Shown: one piece after another, positions 62,820 to 64,000 of the stretch
How the letters are laid out: every line of letters starts with the position of its first letter
Numbering within the stretch: the stretch's first letter is position 1
Assembly: GCA_905214875.1 (NCBI GenBank)
Contig: CAJMNR010000003.1
Span: 1 to 64,000 of the forward strand
Source: an uncultured bacterium
Lineage (GTDB): Bacteria; Bacillota; Clostridia; Lachnospirales; Lachnospiraceae
Direction of reading: 5' to 3'
Length of the DNA: 64,000 nt
Position numbers and translations under genes: made by a program
Notes under the pieces: model-generated
Told to the model about the DNA's origin: nothing
Database searches by the model: none
What the model saw: the letters and a program-made list of their open reading frames with translations, nothing else

Positions 62820-63290
62820 ATGGAGAAGATAACAAAACAAGAGCTTTTAAATCAAGGCGCAATTTATATAGAACATGTGCTTGATGGATTTGATCGCTAC
62901 CAACATAAAAATCTTAAGGCAACCTATGAAGAATATGCGGCATACTTCCTACAATTACGTAAGGAGCATCGTCTGTATGCAGACTTTTATTATAGTAAAA
63001 TCACAAATGAAAATATAAATATATTTAAACAAGCATTATCAATAGACCAAGTGCAGCAATTAGAGGTATTATATAAAGAGTGCAAGGGACATGGGCACGA
63101 TGGGGCTATTATTTTTTCGCCAAGCGAGGAGCAGTTATTGCTACTATTAGAAATCAGTTTTAAGGAACTTTTATTTAGTACGTTTTATGTAGTCGATTTA
63201 CCACTTACCATTTGGAGTAATTATAACGGAGAGTTTGTGGCATTTGCAAAAGACGAGAATGTATTAGGAGGGATTATATGCAATTATTAG
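62820..63290 (+). CDS. Unknown protein, 156 aa, coupled to a PII-like gene
   Basis: The product has 156 residues, mostly helical and soluble. It has no signal peptide, membrane segment or Cys pair. Visible blocks are LNQGAIYIEHVLDGFDRYQHKNLKATYEEYAAYFLQLRKEHRLYADF and DGAIIFSPSEEQLLLLLEISFKELLFSTFYV. No family was recognised. A GAGGTGATG site precedes the ATG. The end overlaps the PII-like gene by 13 bp, so the two proteins probably act together. Confidence 0.72.
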   Translation: MEKITKQELLNQGAIYIEHVLDGFDRYQHKNLKATYEEYAAYFLQLRKEHRLYADFYYSKITNENINIFKQALSIDQVQQLEVLYKECKGHGHDGAIIFSPSEEQLLLLLEISFKELLFSTFYVVDLPLTIWSNYNGEFVAFAKDENVLGGIICNY

Positions 63291-63613
63291 TTGTGATCTT
63301 AAAGAGAGAAAGTCGGATGAAGAAGGTGGTTCAGGCACTTGCTAGGGAAGGGATTCGAGGAGGAACCATTATTGAGGGCGTAGGTATGGCAGAATCGTTA
63401 GTACAGATGCAGGATCTTCCTGTGTTTGGTACGTTAAAGAGGATGCTGTCAGTAGAAGAAATGGAGACAAGCCATGTAATGCTATTTGCATTGAAAGATA
63501 ATGAATTAAGCAGAACGACAAGCCTGATCAAGGAAGTGATCGGCGATTTTAATGCACCAAATACGGGCATTATGTTTGCTATTCCAATCAGCTATATTGA
63601 AGGGATACATTAA
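63278..63613 (+). CDS. PII-like ferredoxin-fold protein
   Basis: The product has 111 residues. MQLLVVILKRESRMKKVVQALAREGIRGGTIIEGVGMAESL has the beta-alpha-beta start of PII/GlnB-like signal proteins, and FALKDNELSRTTSLIKEVIGDFNAPNTGIMFAIPISYIEG fits the second half. The loop lacks the GlnB uridylylation Tyr (RGAEY), so it is not a standard GlnB and may bind another ligand. An AGGAGGG site inside the upstream gene precedes the ATG. Confidence 0.7.
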   Translation: MQLLVVILKRESRMKKVVQALAREGIRGGTIIEGVGMAESLVQMQDLPVFGTLKRMLSVEEMETSHVMLFALKDNELSRTTSLIKEVIGDFNAPNTGIMFAIPISYIEGIH

Positions 63614-63634
63614 GAAAAATAGACGCAACAATTA

Positions 63635-63663
63635 TTGACAATTTTAGAATATTTTGTTATTCT
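63635..63663 (+). promoter_or_regulatory. Promoter in the gap after the PII-like gene
   Basis: TTGACA (63635-63640) and TATTCT (63658-63663) are separated by 17 bp. The only thing downstream on this strand before the terminator is ~130 bp without a convincing gene. Confidence 0.6.
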
Positions 63664-63750
63664 GATAGTATCACATGAGAGTACATAGGAGACGTTAATG
63701 TGATGGTATTTTTGTATGCGTTGGGGAACGTGAGAGTGCAAAAACTATAT

Positions 63751-63802
63751 GGAAAAGGCGAAAGTAAGTGTTACATCCAGACAGTTACTTTCGCCTTTTT
63801 TC
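63751..63802. terminator. Bidirectional terminator before dtd
   Basis: AAAAGGCGAAAGTAA (63753-63767) and TTACTTTCGCCTTTT (63785-63799) are perfect complements, followed by TT. Confidence 0.9.
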
Positions 63803-63807
63803 TATTG

Positions 63808-64000
63808 TTATGCTAAGTTTTCGATGACTACCGTAAATGGTCCATCGTTTACTAAGCTGACTTCCATATGGGCACCGAAACTGCCGTGTTCCACAACGGG
63901 AATTCGCTCCTTACACTGATGAATGAATTCTTCATAGAGTTCATTTGCCATATCTGGTTTTCCAGCATTCATAAAGTTTGGACGGTTTCCTTTGCGGCAA
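63808..64000 (-). CDS. dtd: D-aminoacyl-tRNA deacylase (Dtd), C-terminal end (partial)
   Basis: The minus strand is open from the window edge to TAA at 63808-63810, encoding the last ~63 residues: [24 protein letters not shown], then [24 protein letters not shown]. The N-x-G-P motif in SLVNDGPFT and the F-G-A-x-M block are diagnostic of Dtd, which hydrolyses D-Tyr and other D-aminoacyl-tRNAs. The N-terminal part lies beyond the window. Confidence 0.93.
   Translation of the reverse strand, partial: CRKGNRPNFMNAGKPDMANELYEEFIHQCKERIPVVEHGSFGAHMEVSLVNDGPFTVVIENLA

Noticed and set aside
63703..63816. 38-codon ORF on the plus strand starting MVFLYALGNV
   Set aside because: It runs through the perfect terminator hairpin at 63753-63799 into the end of dtd, and its GGAG site is too far from the ATG.

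Overview
The window reads as a chromosomal segment of an anaerobic, low-GC Firmicute, most likely a plant-polysaccharide-fermenting member of the Lachnospiraceae (Clostridium/Lachnoclostridium phytofermentans type). The signs are AT-rich DNA with GGAGG-type ribosome binding sites, a bifunctional AdhE behind Rex-type operators, a V/A-type ATPase operon, a GH29/GH31 glycosidase cluster and Lachnospiraceae-type DUF families (DUF3881, DUF4446). The species call is inference. No rRNA, CRISPR array or prophage was seen. The only transposon trace is a decayed IS200-type relic.

Region 1 (1-10000) is origin-proximal: the end of mnmE, then mnmG, rsmG and a GNAT enzyme, an opposite-strand membrane alpha/beta hydrolase, a DegS/DegU-like two-component pair, then parA, parB and a DUF4446 gene. 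Two strong parS sites lie between the response regulator and parA. One of them forms the hairpin of an intrinsic terminator. A weaker parS-like site lies near 3.3 kb. An IS200 tnpA pseudogene sits at 9.1-9.35 kb.

Region 2 (10000-24200): adhE with a consensus promoter and two Rex-like operators, an APH/choline-kinase-like enzyme, an HD-GYP protein, a DUF3881 protein, a three-gene cluster (SGNH esterase, GH29 alpha-fucosidase, GH31 alpha-xylosidase) that fits intracellular dismantling of xyloglucan side chains, a GNAT enzyme, tRNA-Arg(CCU), a small membrane protein, a DEDDh exonuclease with a Cys-rich tail, and a DacF-type carboxypeptidase.

Region 3 (24300-36400): a nine-gene V-type ATPase operon on the minus strand (G/H-like, C, I, K, F, E, A, B, D), then trmB, an unannotated 46-codon gene, trxA, an AI-2E-family permease and tRNA-Lys(CUU).

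Region 4 (36500-53200): a ComEC-like metallo-hydrolase lipoprotein with DUF3006; a MoxR / DUF58 / transglutaminase membrane cluster followed by an OmpR-type two-component system; a heterodimeric ABC exporter whose mRNA leader carries a 28-codon peptide ORF and a possible attenuator (compare bmrB-bmrCD); a small alarmone synthetase; a metallo-beta-lactamase-fold enzyme; an S1-domain protein; and a GNAT enzyme.

Region 5 (53300-64000): a Nudix hydrolase; a secreted-fibre cluster (von Willebrand A protein, SipW-like signal peptidase, two TasA/SipW-cognate proteins, and a wall-anchored protein with an LAKTG sorting motif); a 47-codon CD1375-like ORF; a Cd/Zn P-type ATPase with tandem His/Cys repeats and its CadC/SmtB repressor; an unknown protein overlapping a PII-like protein; and the 3' end of dtd on the minus strand.

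The most interesting items are the leader-peptide/attenuator arrangement in front of the ABC exporter, the SipW-dependent fibre operon, and the parS-in-terminator arrangement next to a GC-rich inverted-repeat island.
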